Under the pieces are notes generated by a model, which worked only from the letters and a program-made list of their open reading frames with translations, was not told where the DNA came from and did no database searches. A stretch of DNA of 64,000 nucleotides from Desulfofarcimen acetoxidans DSM 771 (GTDB lineage: Bacteria; Bacillota; Desulfotomaculia; Desulfotomaculales; Desulfofarciminaceae): assembly GCF_000024205.1 (NCBI RefSeq), contig NC_013216.1, positions 2,728,001 through 2,792,000 on the forward strand, given 5' to 3'. Of the stretch, positions 52,042 through 60,814 are shown piece by piece (positions within the stretch are counted from its first letter, which is position 1; the number at the start of each line of letters is the position of its first letter). The position numbers were made by a program, and so were the translations under genes.

Positions 52042-52741
52042 CTTTGCCCTCCTCCCGCCAGCGATAACCAACTCCCCAAACGGTTTCAATATAAACCGGT
52101 TTGGAAGGGTTGTCCTCAATTTTTTCCCGCAACCTCCTGATATGTACGTCTACAGTCTTAGGATCACCGACGAAGTCCTCTCCCCAGGCCAGATTCAACA
52201 GCCAGTCACGGCTCAAGGCCCGGTTGCTGTTTTCCAGAAAAATCTTCATCAGGCAATACTCTCGGGGAGTCAGATCCAATTCCTGATCATTTTTGCAAAT
52301 CAGCTGAGCCCTGTCATCAAGACGAAAGAGGCCTTGGCATATAATTTGACTGTTATCCGGTCGATCTGTTTGCATCCGCCTGAGAACGGCCCGAATCCTG
52401 GCCACCAGTTCCAGGGGATTGAATGGTTTCACCACATAATCGTCCGCTCCCAATTCCAGCCCCATTACTTTATCTATATCCTGCCCCCGGGCTGTCAGCA
52501 TAATCACCGCTATGCCGGGAGACTCGACCCGCAGCCGGCGGCAAACCTCAAGGCCGTCCATACCAGGCAGCATGATGTCCAGCACCATCAGGTGAGGGCG
52601 AAATGTCTTCGACCTGGTCAGGGCTTCTTTCCCGCTGACGGCCTCCATAACCTGAAATGAATTTCTCTCCAGGTTAATGGTAATAAACTGGCGGATGGAG
52701 TCTTCATCCTCCACCACAAGAATTCTTTCCTGCCCCTTCAC
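52028..52741 (-). CDS. OmpR/PhoB-family response regulator
   Basis: 237 residues. Receiver domain with the phosphoacceptor Asp55 (VLDIMLPGMDG), Lys in VVKPF, and a C-terminal winged helix (LTPREYCLMKIFLENSNRALSRDWLL; DVHIRRLREKIEDNP). Start GTG at 52741 behind GAGGTGG. It pairs with the overlapping kinase gene. The target genes are unknown; the lipoprotein gene directly upstream is a candidate. Confidence 0.96.
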   Translation of the reverse strand: MKGQERILVVEDEDSIRQFITINLERNSFQVMEAVSGKEALTRSKTFRPHLMVLDIMLPGMDGLEVCRRLRVESPGIAVIMLTARGQDIDKVMGLELGADDYVVKPFNPLELVARIRAVLRRMQTDRPDNSQIICQGLFRLDDRAQLICKNDQELDLTPREYCLMKIFLENSNRALSRDWLLNLAWGEDFVGDPKTVDVHIRRLREKIEDNPSKPVYIETVWGVGYRWREEGKVAGH

Positions 52742-52858
52742 TGCACCACCTCTTTCATGAAAACGGGAAAACCTGTGTGAAAAGCTATCTGCTTTTTAAG
52801 ACAGGATTTTCCACATAATAGTTTGTATAAGTAAACCAGCTTGTTAATTAACTACTTA

Positions 52859-54190
52859 TTATTTGTGACAATTTATAACTTTATCTAAAGCGCGCTGCAC
52901 CATAGGCTGCTCTGAATAGCCGGCGTAGTTGTACCGTTTTTCGGACTGCTTTATAAGCTCCAGTGATTTTTCATAGGCAGCCTTAGCCTTGTCAGTTTCC
53001 TTTAAGCCCGCATAGCTGTGCCCTAAAATAAGGTAGTACTTGTATGAGTTATCATTTTTCCGCTCCATCGCATTGGTTAAGATTGATCTGGCTTCTTCAT
53101 ATTTACCCAATTTGTTCAGGGCATCTCCCTTCATTATAAGCCAGTTTTTTAAGTCCCAGGAATCATCGGATTTTACAGATTCGCCTTTAGTGATAGATTT
53201 CAGGGCATCTTCGGGTAGATTGGCATTTAACTGTGCACGGGCCAGGAAAAGCCAGTAATATGGATCTTCGGGCATTTCTTTGACGTTCTCTTGGTAGAAA
53301 GCAACGAGTTTCTTATAATAGTCGGGGTAAAGGTCGTCGGCAGATGACAACACAGTGCCTGATCCAAACTTCTCCCAACGGTATATTGCACAATCCGGAT
53401 AATAGTGTTCTTCCCCGGAATCAGAATTATAGACTTTTTCTCCGCGGGAATCAAGATGGGACCACAGGGCCAGGGCTGCCTGTTGGCCAGTATCCTCTTG
53501 GTCAGTTGGAGCGAGGACTTCCATTTTCTCGTAACCAATGCCGTCGATACGGGTTAGGATACCCTGCCAATGCTCAAACTTGTCTAGGGCCTCGCCCTTG
53601 CTGCTGGTATCGTGACCCTGCCAGGCGAAGATGTCCACACCGTGATGCTTACCCACCCCGCCCAGGCTCCTTGCGTCCACTGTCCAACCCAGCAGCAGTT
53701 CCGGCCGGCCGTCCCCGGTGATATCGGCAAAGCTGGCATGGTCCAGGGCATATGCTAACGCATAGTTTAACTCCCAAACTTTTTGCCATTTGTGTTCCTT
53801 TTCCTGCAACAAAATTGCTCCCAATTTGCCCGGGCTTTGTCCCACACGGTAGGTAGCCAACAGTTCCGGCTTACCATCGCCATCCATATCCTGTTGCTGG
53901 ATGGCCTTTGCCCCGCTGGGATTTTTCGGTGTTTCCAACTTTGCTTCTGAGGGCAGAAATTTTTGTACAGCGGTATTCGCTTCACTTGCACTAATTGACC
54001 ATTTAATATCTCCGGGCTGGTCTACTTTCAGATCTCCTTCGCTGATGGATTTAACCACAATATTTTGGCTTTGCACACCAGTCACCCGGGGTGCCATAAT
54101 TAAACTCCCCGGTGACGGCAGTATGGAACAGCCGCTTATTAACAAGCCCCCTGATAGTAGTAACCCTGACATCAATATTTTCCATTTCAT
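52859..54190 (-). CDS. Lipoprotein with FG-GAP/VCBS-like and TPR repeats
   Basis: 443 residues. Lipoprotein signal with lipobox LISGC (Cys21). The middle (about 75-240) has repeated DMDGDGKPELL and DITGDGRPELL strands, the FG-GAP/VCBS calcium-type beta-propeller motif; the C-terminus (about 300-440) carries TPR helices (YWLFLARAQLNANLPEDALK, YLILGHSYAGLKETDKAKAAY). It may be a surface sensor or assembly factor. It lies 117 bases upstream of the response regulator on the same strand. Confidence 0.8.
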   Translation of the reverse strand: MKWKILMSGLLLSGGLLISGCSILPSPGSLIMAPRVTGVQSQNIVVKSISEGDLKVDQPGDIKWSISASEANTAVQKFLPSEAKLETPKNPSGAKAIQQQDMDGDGKPELLATYRVGQSPGKLGAILLQEKEHKWQKVWELNYALAYALDHASFADITGDGRPELLLGWTVDARSLGGVGKHHGVDIFAWQGHDTSSKGEALDKFEHWQGILTRIDGIGYEKMEVLAPTDQEDTGQQAALALWSHLDSRGEKVYNSDSGEEHYYPDCAIYRWEKFGSGTVLSSADDLYPDYYKKLVAFYQENVKEMPEDPYYWLFLARAQLNANLPEDALKSITKGESVKSDDSWDLKNWLIMKGDALNKLGKYEEARSILTNAMERKNDNSYKYYLILGHSYAGLKETDKAKAAYEKSLELIKQSEKRYNYAGYSEQPMVQRALDKVINCHK

Positions 54191-54333
54191 ATTTATTCCC
54201 CTTTCAACTCATTTTTTTGCTTGATTCTTCGGTACCGAAAGTTTCCTTAAGTATAAGCTCTTTAGAGAAAAAAAGGGTTATGGAAGGGTTAAAAATTGTT
54301 ACTAAAAGGTTACCAATAGAATCGGTAAAAAGA

Positions 54334-54454
54334 CCGACAGTTTGTAGGAGCCTTTCCTAAACATTTTTATCATGGTGATTCTGCTCTCCATCTGCCTATT
54401 AGTTTCATTAAAGCCAGTCAGGTTTGATGGTGTGAAGCGATTAGAGAATATACC
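54334..54454 (-). pseudogene. Fragment of a second M56/BlaR1-like gene
   Basis: About 120 bases are ~92% identical by eye to 40100-40219 inside the M56-amidase gene (blocks GACAGTTTGTAGGAGCCTTT and CCTAAACATTTTTATCATGG). It covers roughly residues 288-328 of that protein. Both edges end abruptly. A leftover of a second copy of the gene. The rest of 54191-54534 shows nothing else. Confidence 0.85.
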
Positions 54455-54534
54455 ACATTATCGTTTTTTATTTAGGCATAGCACGATATCTACCAAATGA
54501 CGGCTTTTTTCCTGGCAGAGTATTCGTTGTTGTG

Positions 54535-55629
54535 CTACACGTCTGTTGCCCTGAACGTATTGGTTTGTGTATTCGCTAATTCCTGCAATTTTCCAAAGAC
54601 TTGAGTATGACGTGGCTCATCTTTCAATGGTGCGTATTCCCTGTCAGTGAGAATGCTTTGTGCAAGAATTTTCTTGATATAGGAAGTATCGCTTAGTCCC
54701 TTCGTCAATCTGTTAAAGCAAGGATTGTTTGAATAGTCATATTTTAATTCCGCAATGCTCTGTGCATATTCCTCCAAGTAGTTAAGTGCGGTCTGCTTAT
54801 CTCCTCGGGAAACAAGTACTTTAATCATATCAGGGTAGGCGATTTCTTCTTTCATGCCAAATAGCTTTGCCATTTCAAAGTTTATTTTTGCAAGGGTATA
54901 GGCCGTTTCCATATCGTCACGTTCCCTGGCGTATGAGCATAAAACTCCCAGCGACTGGCTAACCCTTGAAATGTATCGTTGGAGGTTTTCTTGGGTCAGT
55001 TTTATTGCTTCGCCATGCTTTCCACGCAAAGCATAGATGGAGGGGTAGAGTGAATCGGGGTCTAACTTTTGGGAGGGCATTCCTTCAATTAGTTGCTCCG
55101 CCTTGTCAAGCTCACTTAGCATCGCATAGTAGCTAACTAAAATTGCTGTTGTGTGAAGGGCATACTTTGGGTGTCTGCTGGATAATACTTCTTCATAAAT
55201 ATGAACGGCATTCCGATAATAGGTTTGCATTTCTTGTTGGTCTATGCCCGACTTCAGAATCATAAAACTTTGAAACAGATTACCGAGATGAAACTTTAAG
55301 GGAATGCTGTTCGGGTATTCCTTTAGCACTCTTTGGCAGAATGACCAGCCCGCATCAAACCCCTCGGATTCGTAGACATGCATGGCATCTTTCGTAACCT
55401 TGTCCACTTCCTCATCGGAAAGCTCGTTTTGGTATGAAAGCAATTTGTCTACCGTGGTATTTAGAGCGCGCGCAATAGGAGAAAGCAACATAATGTCGGG
55501 ATATGTTGTGCCTGTTTCCCACTTGCTCACGGCTGGCGTAGAAACGCCTACTGCATTAGCAAGTTGTTCTTGCGTCCATAATTTTTCTTTGCGTTTTGCT
55601 GTGATAACTTCACCAATATTCAGCACCAT
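54535..55629 (-). CDS. XRE-family regulator with C-terminal TPR-like repeats
   Basis: 364 residues from ATG at 55629. Helix-turn-helix domain at about 3-62 (LWTQEQLANAVGVSTPAVSKWE, TYPDIMLLSPIARALNTTVDKLLSY) followed by ~300 residues of helical repeats (IYEEVLSSRHPKYALHTTAI, QTALNYLEEYAQSIAEL), an RRNPP-like layout in which a peptide might be sensed. No small peptide gene was seen beside it. It stands alone with a promoter region of ~230 bases upstream. Confidence 0.8.
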   Translation of the reverse strand: MVLNIGEVITAKRKEKLWTQEQLANAVGVSTPAVSKWETGTTYPDIMLLSPIARALNTTVDKLLSYQNELSDEEVDKVTKDAMHVYESEGFDAGWSFCQRVLKEYPNSIPLKFHLGNLFQSFMILKSGIDQQEMQTYYRNAVHIYEEVLSSRHPKYALHTTAILVSYYAMLSELDKAEQLIEGMPSQKLDPDSLYPSIYALRGKHGEAIKLTQENLQRYISRVSQSLGVLCSYARERDDMETAYTLAKINFEMAKLFGMKEEIAYPDMIKVLVSRGDKQTALNYLEEYAQSIAELKYDYSNNPCFNRLTKGLSDTSYIKKILAQSILTDREYAPLKDEPRHTQVFGKLQELANTQTNTFRATDV

Positions 55630-55871
55630 ATAATCATTCACTCCCTCAAAGATGTAAGCTTCTATATGCCTTCATCTTAATATGATAGCGTCACAAAAAC
55701 AATGGACGCGCATTTAACATAAGGGCAGAATTTATTAACTATTGGGAAATATGCTTTTTACATTATCTGTCTGCTGACTGTCTATCTCATTGTTTTATAT
55801 TCGGTGTCTGCTTCAATTGGGAGTAATTCAGCATTTACTTGGTATTGTATGCAAGCCAACGATGGGTAAAC

Positions 55872-56170
55872 TTAATATACTAAAATCTTTTCAGCAAATA
55901 ATATAAAATCTATCAAATGTTCCTCAATAATCTTTTTTACTATAATAAGGTTAATTGACTGGTAATCATGGACAGCAATATTTCGAAACCCCACCATAGC
56001 TTCCAAACGTAAAACCAACGAATCATCAATAATACCGTTTTTGTTTAATAACTTAAAGGCTTCGCGACTGCTTAGAGGTGATTGTACTGCCCTCGGGGTT
56101 TGACCCCGGAATCCTCTGGCTTTAGCCATGGGGAAAAATTCAACTTGTTAATAACCACATCATCCTTCAT
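55872..56170 (-). pseudogene. hepT: hepT toxin gene with its middle replaced by a foreign scar
   Basis: The start is right (ATG at 56170, MKDDVVINKL, overlapping the mntA stop) and the end is right (SREAFKLLNKNGIIDD, catalytic RNIAVHDY of the R-x4-H-x-Y motif, IEEHLIDFILFAEKIL). Between them ~65 codons are missing and replaced by ~70 bases (about 56065-56140) of palindromic sequence (CCCCATGGCTAAAGCC; CGGGGTCAAACCCCG) that puts a stop in the entry frame. The scar resembles IS200/IS605-type ends. Confidence 0.7.
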
Positions 56171-56571
56171 AGTTGCAATCCTCTTTCGAACAATTTATCC
56201 ATAATATTCCTCTTCTCTTCATTCAACCGGGCGTATTTCTTCAGGGTAACCATTTCAAATAACATACGTTTAGTTTCATTATCACAGTAAATAACCTTTC
56301 CAGTAGTAATTACTCGTGCCTGAAATACCGTGGAAGCAACCTCCAAATCCACCAAATCCACATCCCGCTATAAGAAACCGGCTAACTCTTGACCTGCCAT
56401 AAACACATCGTAAGCATTCAGTTTTTTTTCTGATAAAAAGGCTATATCAATATCACTTTCCGGCAACATCCTACCGGATAATCCAGACCCAAAAACAATA
56501 ATTAAGTAAGGTGATACCTGTTCCAGCAAATATCGTCTGATTAAATCAATTTCCTGCCGTCTCAACTGCAT
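56167..56571 (-). pseudogene. mntA: mntA antitoxin (nucleotidyltransferase) with an in-frame stop
   Basis: Minimal nucleotidyltransferase with the GS-x10-DxD motif (FGSGLSGRMLPESDIDI) followed by AGFL, then TAG at 56368-56370. The same frame continues with RDVDLVDLEVASTVFQA, normal for the family. In MntA-HepT systems MntA AMPylates HepT at the RxxxxHxY Tyr. With hepT also broken, the module is dead unless the stop is read through. Confidence 0.78.
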
Positions 56572-56715
56572 AACAATACCACCTTTAACACATTAAACAT
56601 ACTTGGTTTTTCCCATAATTTATACATACTACCATTAATACAAAATTCACACAACATCAAACAGAGCAACCGTGCATCATAGTGCAAGGCATATCCCCAT
56701 ATACCATTATTATAC

Positions 56716-56748
56716 AGTAGAAGGTTCATATTTTCCGCACCTTCTACT
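56716..56748. terminator. Hairpin in the 56572-56911 gap
   Basis: AGTAGAAGGT and ACCTTCTACT arms (10 bp, perfect) with a 13-base loop, then CAAAAA on the plus strand. It may end the transcript of the reductase gene weakly. The rest of the gap shows nothing I can name. Confidence 0.4.
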
Positions 56749-56911
56749 CAAAAAGATATAGTTATAGTCTCCTAATCATTTGCCGGTACCACCTAAATAT
56801 AAATTTTACCTATAAATCTACGGAAAGCTTCTGATCAAGCCCTTCATTACCACACTTCCCCTTCTTTTTAAGCATCTACAGAAGGTCCAGATCTAATCCC
56901 GCACAATTTAA

Positions 56912-57838
56912 TTATAGACTCTTCCGGTAATGCCGGTTCAGTTCGGAAGCATAATTTGCTCCCACTGTTGCAGCATTTTGGCCAAGCCATTCACTTAAAC
57001 GCGTCTTTCCAAGAGGAGGGTCTTTAGAAATCAAAAGGTTTGCCATTAAACCCTCCACCTCATCACGGGTTAGCACAACATCCCTGACAATTTTACCAAT
57101 CAATCCGGAAAGGAATAGCGCTAACCCCGGTTTCATGTGAATGATCCGGGTGTTAGCGCCTGTCTTGTCTCGTATAAGCTGCACCAATTCATTAAATGTA
57201 AATGTTTCCGGACCTACGGCATCCGTGATAATGTTCTCCTCTTTCCCGGCTGCGTTAACGATTAAATCAACCATATCTTCCACAAATACAGGTTGTATTT
57301 TGTAATCACCCGGCCCCGGAATTGCAAACAGAGGAAATCGCCTGAGCATCCAGGCAATGTTGTTTATAAGTATATCTTCATTGCCAAAAATAACAGTGGG
57401 CCGGATTATGGCGTAAGAAAGATTTGAATTGATAATAACCTTTTCCAGAAGTCCTTTCCCTTTAAAATAAGGGAGAGATGAATCCTCGGAAGCGTTGCTG
57501 ATACTGATATGCACAATTCTGCGGATCCCGGCCTTTTCAGCTGCTTTGACAAGAATTTTGGTATTGGCAACAGCCTTGTCGTAAGTAACAAGGCCGTAAG
57601 AAAAGCGAACCCAGTAGGTATTAATCAAAACTGTAGCTCCTTGTAAACTCTTTATTAGTTTGTCCGGATTCTCGAAGTTAAATGGAGCGATACTTACGTG
57701 ATTACCAAATGGATTGTGACGGTTGGGGTGTCCGGTAAGTGTTTTGACTCTCTTACCCTGAGAAAGAAGACGCCTGGTTATGTATTTACCGGTATAACCA
57801 AAAGCACCGGTTACCGCATACAATTCCGTATTATACAT
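56912..57838 (-). CDS. NAD(P)-binding atypical SDR/NmrA-like protein
   Basis: 308 residues. N-terminal Rossmann motif VTGAFGYTGKYITRRLL (10-26), variable middle with VHISISNASEDSSLPYFKGKG (where extended SDRs have YxxxK; here Tyr-Phe-Lys), and IIRPTVIFGNEDILINN. It resembles NAD-dependent epimerase/NDUFA9-like proteins. Substrate unknown. It lies 21 bases after the GbsR-like regulator gene and is likely its target or partner. Confidence 0.8.
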   Translation of the reverse strand: MYNTELYAVTGAFGYTGKYITRRLLSQGKRVKTLTGHPNRHNPFGNHVSIAPFNFENPDKLIKSLQGATVLINTYWVRFSYGLVTYDKAVANTKILVKAAEKAGIRRIVHISISNASEDSSLPYFKGKGLLEKVIINSNLSYAIIRPTVIFGNEDILINNIAWMLRRFPLFAIPGPGDYKIQPVFVEDMVDLIVNAAGKEENIITDAVGPETFTFNELVQLIRDKTGANTRIIHMKPGLALFLSGLIGKIVRDVVLTRDEVEGLMANLLISKDPPLGKTRLSEWLGQNAATVGANYASELNRHYRKSL

Positions 57839-57859
57839 CGTTTGCCCCCCTCTAAACGG

Positions 57860-58423
57860 CTATTTTTCATTTTTATCATGCTGCTTTCCCCCGGAAGCAA
57901 GCAGCTTAAACATCTCCACCACAGTTTTCAGTCGATCGGGGTTTATCGCCAAAACAGCCTCCACCACGCTGTCCAGTGTGCAATAAAACTCTTGCAGCAT
58001 CTGCAAACGCTTTATTACAATATCACGTTCCTCCGACGGAACCGCTTGTTTAGCCAATCGTGTACTCTCTTCCACCAGGTTAAAGGACTGATCAAATTCT
58101 GGTTTGTGCCGCAAGCCCAACACAGAGTGAGCAATTTTCCAAAAATCGGTTTCCACCTCAAAGAACACCCGGCGGTCCCCTTTCTGCCAGGAACGCCTTA
58201 CCATTCCCAACTGCTCCAATTGACGAACGGCAATACTGATATTCCCTTTTGTTACTTTCAATCTCTGTGCTAATTCTTCAAGAGATACCGGTTCGGCGCT
58301 AAGATATAATACTGCGTACATCTCACCAGCCGTTTTACCTAACCCCCAAAAGGCACTTTGGCGACCTAATGCCTGAATCAGAGAATCCCGGGACTGGGTT
58401 AGTTTTTCATCCACCTCAACCAC
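57860..58423 (-). CDS. GbsR/MarR-family transcriptional regulator
   Basis: 187 residues. Winged helix with AVLYLSAEPVSLEELAQRL, KVTKGNISIAVRQLEQLG and the wing VRRSWQKGDRRVFFEVE, then a long helical dimerisation end. GbsR-type proteins typically repress a neighbouring gene. GTG start at 58423. A 9-bp perfect inverted repeat lies 10 bases upstream. Confidence 0.88.
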   Translation of the reverse strand: MVEVDEKLTQSRDSLIQALGRQSAFWGLGKTAGEMYAVLYLSAEPVSLEELAQRLKVTKGNISIAVRQLEQLGMVRRSWQKGDRRVFFEVETDFWKIAHSVLGLRHKPEFDQSFNLVEESTRLAKQAVPSEERDIVIKRLQMLQEFYCTLDSVVEAVLAINPDRLKTVVEMFKLLASGGKQHDKNEK

Positions 58424-58433
58424 ACCTTTATAT

Positions 58434-58453
58434 CGTTTAGAAACTTCTAAACG
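58434..58453. promoter_or_regulatory. Candidate operator of the GbsR-like regulator
   Basis: CGTTTAGAA-AC-TTCTAAACG, a perfect inverted repeat of 9-bp arms just before the regulator gene, in the place of a self-regulatory operator. Confidence 0.6.
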
Positions 58454-58553
58454 AACTATATGATAACAAAAACATAAAGCAATTTCTTTTATTTGTCAAA
58501 CAATATTTTTACACTCAATTCCTTAGCGGATGAAAAATACGGTAAAATAAACG

Positions 58554-58614
58554 AAGAATGAGAAGTTTTTTCTTATTCACTATAATTCATTTTATTAATT
58601 ACCTTCTCATTCTT
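58554..58614. terminator. Hairpin with long loop
   Basis: Perfect 12-bp arms AAGAATGAGAAG and CTTCTCATTCTT are 37 bases apart, with T tracts after each arm, so it can end transcripts from both sides. It overlaps the end of the small minus-strand frame at 58599. Confidence 0.5.
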
Positions 58615-58733
58615 TTTTCCATTGTAATACTATACCTGATGCCGGTTTCTCTTATTTTCTTTTTGAGTAGATTTTTATTTTTCACATCCGGGCTTTCACT
58701 TATGGATTTTTGCAGGGATTCCATTTCAAGCAT
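58599..58733 (-). CDS. Possible small basic protein (44 residues)
   Basis: ATG at 58733 sits 6 bases after AGGTG; the frame (MLEMESLQKSISESPDVKNK... to MEKRMRR) is rich in Lys/Arg and reads like a short helical protein. An in-frame ATG at 58754 has no site. It follows the C45 acyltransferase gene by 60 bases and ends at a terminator-like hairpin. Not recognised; could be chance. The opposing plus-strand frame is less likely. Confidence 0.35.
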   Translation of the reverse strand: MLEMESLQKSISESPDVKNKNLLKKKIRETGIRYSITMEKRMRR

Positions 58734-58793
58734 ATTATTCACCTGCTTTAACATCTGCTGGATGACTTAAGGGGTATTGGGTTTGACCAATAC

Positions 58794-59861
58794 TTATAGC
58801 TTATATTCTAAATACTCATAATTGCATGGATTGCCATAGGCAATAAGCATTACCGCGTCTTCGGGAATCATTATAAAAGAAGCTAATGTCTTCGAGTGAA
58901 ACTGCGGCGGTTTTGTTTTATCAACATGTCGGCATATTGAATAGGGATAATTGTCATGATTTGCCAGGATATTCATCAACGTTTCCGGAGTGATTTGTCC
59001 ATAATATTCATTGATTAATTCTTTAATTGTTTCAACTCTTGCTAAGCTATCTGGTACGAATGCGTTAACCATATCTACTTTTTTAAATCTATCAGTAAGG
59101 TAGTGATTAGAATGTACTAACATATCTTTTTGGGGTAAGAGTACTTGGTAATCGTCCTGAATGCTTTCTATGCCAACCATTTCCCTTGTCACGGAAGCCA
59201 AATGATAATACCCAAGTCCACGGGCGCTTGTGCGAAGTATTTTCATGGCACCTTCAAGTGTTTTTTGCCTCATGGCCTTAGGCAGGTAACAACCTATAGG
59301 AATATTAAATAAGTAATTTTCAACTGTTGCCCAGGTACCGTTAGCACACATTCCAAAGCCATTTGAACTAAGGCTATATTCTACAATTCCCCATAGAACT
59401 AAGGAAAGCTGTTCTACTCCATCAGGATGAACTATTTTAAGCAGATCCATTGGACTTCCAGAAAGCCAGTCGATATTCTGTCCAAGAATAGTTTTTCCGT
59501 CTTTGGTTGCTTTTCCGGTAACGGCAAAAGATGTGCATAATCCGGAAATTTTATTATAATAAGCTCCTAAATCAAACCCACATTTTAGAGCAAATACTTC
59601 CTCAAAACTTACACCGGCACCATCTGCTTGCCCTTTTAACAAATCAATAAGGTCGGGATCAAAGTTTTTCACATTAGAGAGAAACTTCATGGAATTGGAA
59701 ATAATACTATCTATAGTTGTATTATTCATGAAGGATAATCCGCCAAATGTCAAATCCATGGCTTTAAGTATGTTTTCCTTACAACTCTCGCCGCACTGTA
59801 AACCAATCTCGTATGGAGTCCCCTTACACTCCACCACATTATATTTCTTAGCTTCTTTCAT
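58794..59861 (-). CDS. C45-family autoproteolytic acyltransferase/hydrolase
   Basis: 355 residues of the acyl-CoA:6-aminopenicillanate acyltransferase (peptidase C45) Ntn-hydrolase family. Expected nucleophile Cys109 in GLCTSFAV, freed by self-cleavage; conserved GKTILGQNIDW after it and SSNGFGMCANG later. No signal peptide. Natural substrates in Firmicutes are unknown (amide bonds of acylated compounds). It lies 3 bases after a TetR-family regulator gene. Confidence 0.85.
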   Translation of the reverse strand: MKEAKKYNVVECKGTPYEIGLQCGESCKENILKAMDLTFGGLSFMNNTTIDSIISNSMKFLSNVKNFDPDLIDLLKGQADGAGVSFEEVFALKCGFDLGAYYNKISGLCTSFAVTGKATKDGKTILGQNIDWLSGSPMDLLKIVHPDGVEQLSLVLWGIVEYSLSSNGFGMCANGTWATVENYLFNIPIGCYLPKAMRQKTLEGAMKILRTSARGLGYYHLASVTREMVGIESIQDDYQVLLPQKDMLVHSNHYLTDRFKKVDMVNAFVPDSLARVETIKELINEYYGQITPETLMNILANHDNYPYSICRHVDKTKPPQFHSKTLASFIMIPEDAVMLIAYGNPCNYEYLEYKL

Positions 59862-59864
59862 AAT

Positions 59865-60461
59865 TTATTCCCTCCTTCCCCTAATACCTAACAAATAATC
59901 CCTCCAAAAAGCTTTGATATATTCTTCTTTCCTCATTTCCGGAATTATCACCATCCCGTTTAAAAGTCCTTCCCTGATTGCCCAAAACGACATAGTCATT
60001 TTTTTGGCGTCATCACTTCGGATTAGACCCTGGCTTATCCCTGCTTCGAAAATTTCTACCATAGTTTGCTGAACAAATATATTACAGTTTTGTACGTGAG
60101 TAAAGAATTTCTCATATATTCCAGTGGGTGTGAAAAGCATAATCTGGTTCCAAAATGCTTGTACTTGCGGATTTCTAATGTAGTAAATAATATATTGTTC
60201 AAAAATATAATACAGTTTATCCTCAATTTCCATTTCCTTAGAATCATCTATAATTCTATTCATTAAGTTTACATACTCTTGAGACAGGTCTTCATAGACT
60301 GTAAAAAATAACTCCTCCTTTCCTTTAAAGTGAGCGTAAAGCGAAGCTTTTTTGATTCCTACTCCTTTAGCAATTTCATTCATGGTCGTACCTTCATAAC
60401 CCTTTTGGGCGAATAAAGAAAGAGCGATATTCTTTATTTTCTCCTTTGTTGAACTATCCAT
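59865..60461 (-). CDS. TetR/AcrR-family regulator
   Basis: 198 residues. N-terminal helix-turn-helix (KIKNIALSLFAQKGYEGTTM, NEIAKGVGIKKASLYAHFKGKEELF), then a ligand-binding helical domain with a TetR_C-like end (FWAIREGLLNGMVI). ATG at 60461. It overlaps the regulatory reach of the C45 gene and probably represses both. A palindromic operator lies in its promoter. Confidence 0.93.
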   Translation of the reverse strand: MDSSTKEKIKNIALSLFAQKGYEGTTMNEIAKGVGIKKASLYAHFKGKEELFFTVYEDLSQEYVNLMNRIIDDSKEMEIEDKLYYIFEQYIIYYIRNPQVQAFWNQIMLFTPTGIYEKFFTHVQNCNIFVQQTMVEIFEAGISQGLIRSDDAKKMTMSFWAIREGLLNGMVIIPEMRKEEYIKAFWRDYLLGIRGRRE

Positions 60462-60496
60462 ATATGAAGTGTGGCTCCTTAAATAATTAATTTACC

Positions 60497-60546
60497 AACC
60501 TATCGGAAGGTAGGTTCATCTTAACACTGACTTCCTATTTTGTCAA
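60497..60546 (-). promoter_or_regulatory. Promoter and operator of the tetR-C45 operon
   Basis: Minus strand TTGACA (60546-60541), 17-base gap, TAAGAT (60523-60518), a near-ideal promoter. Directly after the -10 lies AACCTA-n8-TAGGTT (60497-60516), a typical TetR-family operator, so bound repressor would block the start. Confidence 0.8.
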
Positions 60547-60664
60547 CTTAATCACCTTTCGAAACTTCATCAATGAGCATATATCCGGACCAAGCATTTG
60601 TACTAACAGTCATCTTCTAATAACCAACGACGAAATATAAAATGAATTATAAATTCCACAAAAA

Positions 60665-60707
60665 AATGCATTGGGGAAAAAAGCTCTGTTTTCTCAACCA
60701 ACGCATT
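60665..60707. terminator. Hairpin between the DUF3795 and tetR genes
   Basis: Imperfect arms AATGCATTGG / CCAACGCATT with inner GGAAAA/TTTTCT pairs form a long hairpin in the 60547-60814 gap. It probably ends the DUF3795 transcript. Nothing else is seen in this gap. Confidence 0.5.
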
Positions 60708-60814
60708 ATATATCTAATTGCCAAATTCTGTAAGTAAGCCCTGCCAACCATTTAGCGTTTCAATAATCACATTAAGCCTTTTCCGTAATCATTTCTAATG
60801 CATTATTTTGCCTA

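Noticed and set aside
58558-58770. 70-codon hydrophobic plus-strand frame
   Set aside because: No ribosome-binding site; its hydrophobic look is the antisense of the Lys-rich minus-strand frame, and it starts inside a hairpin.
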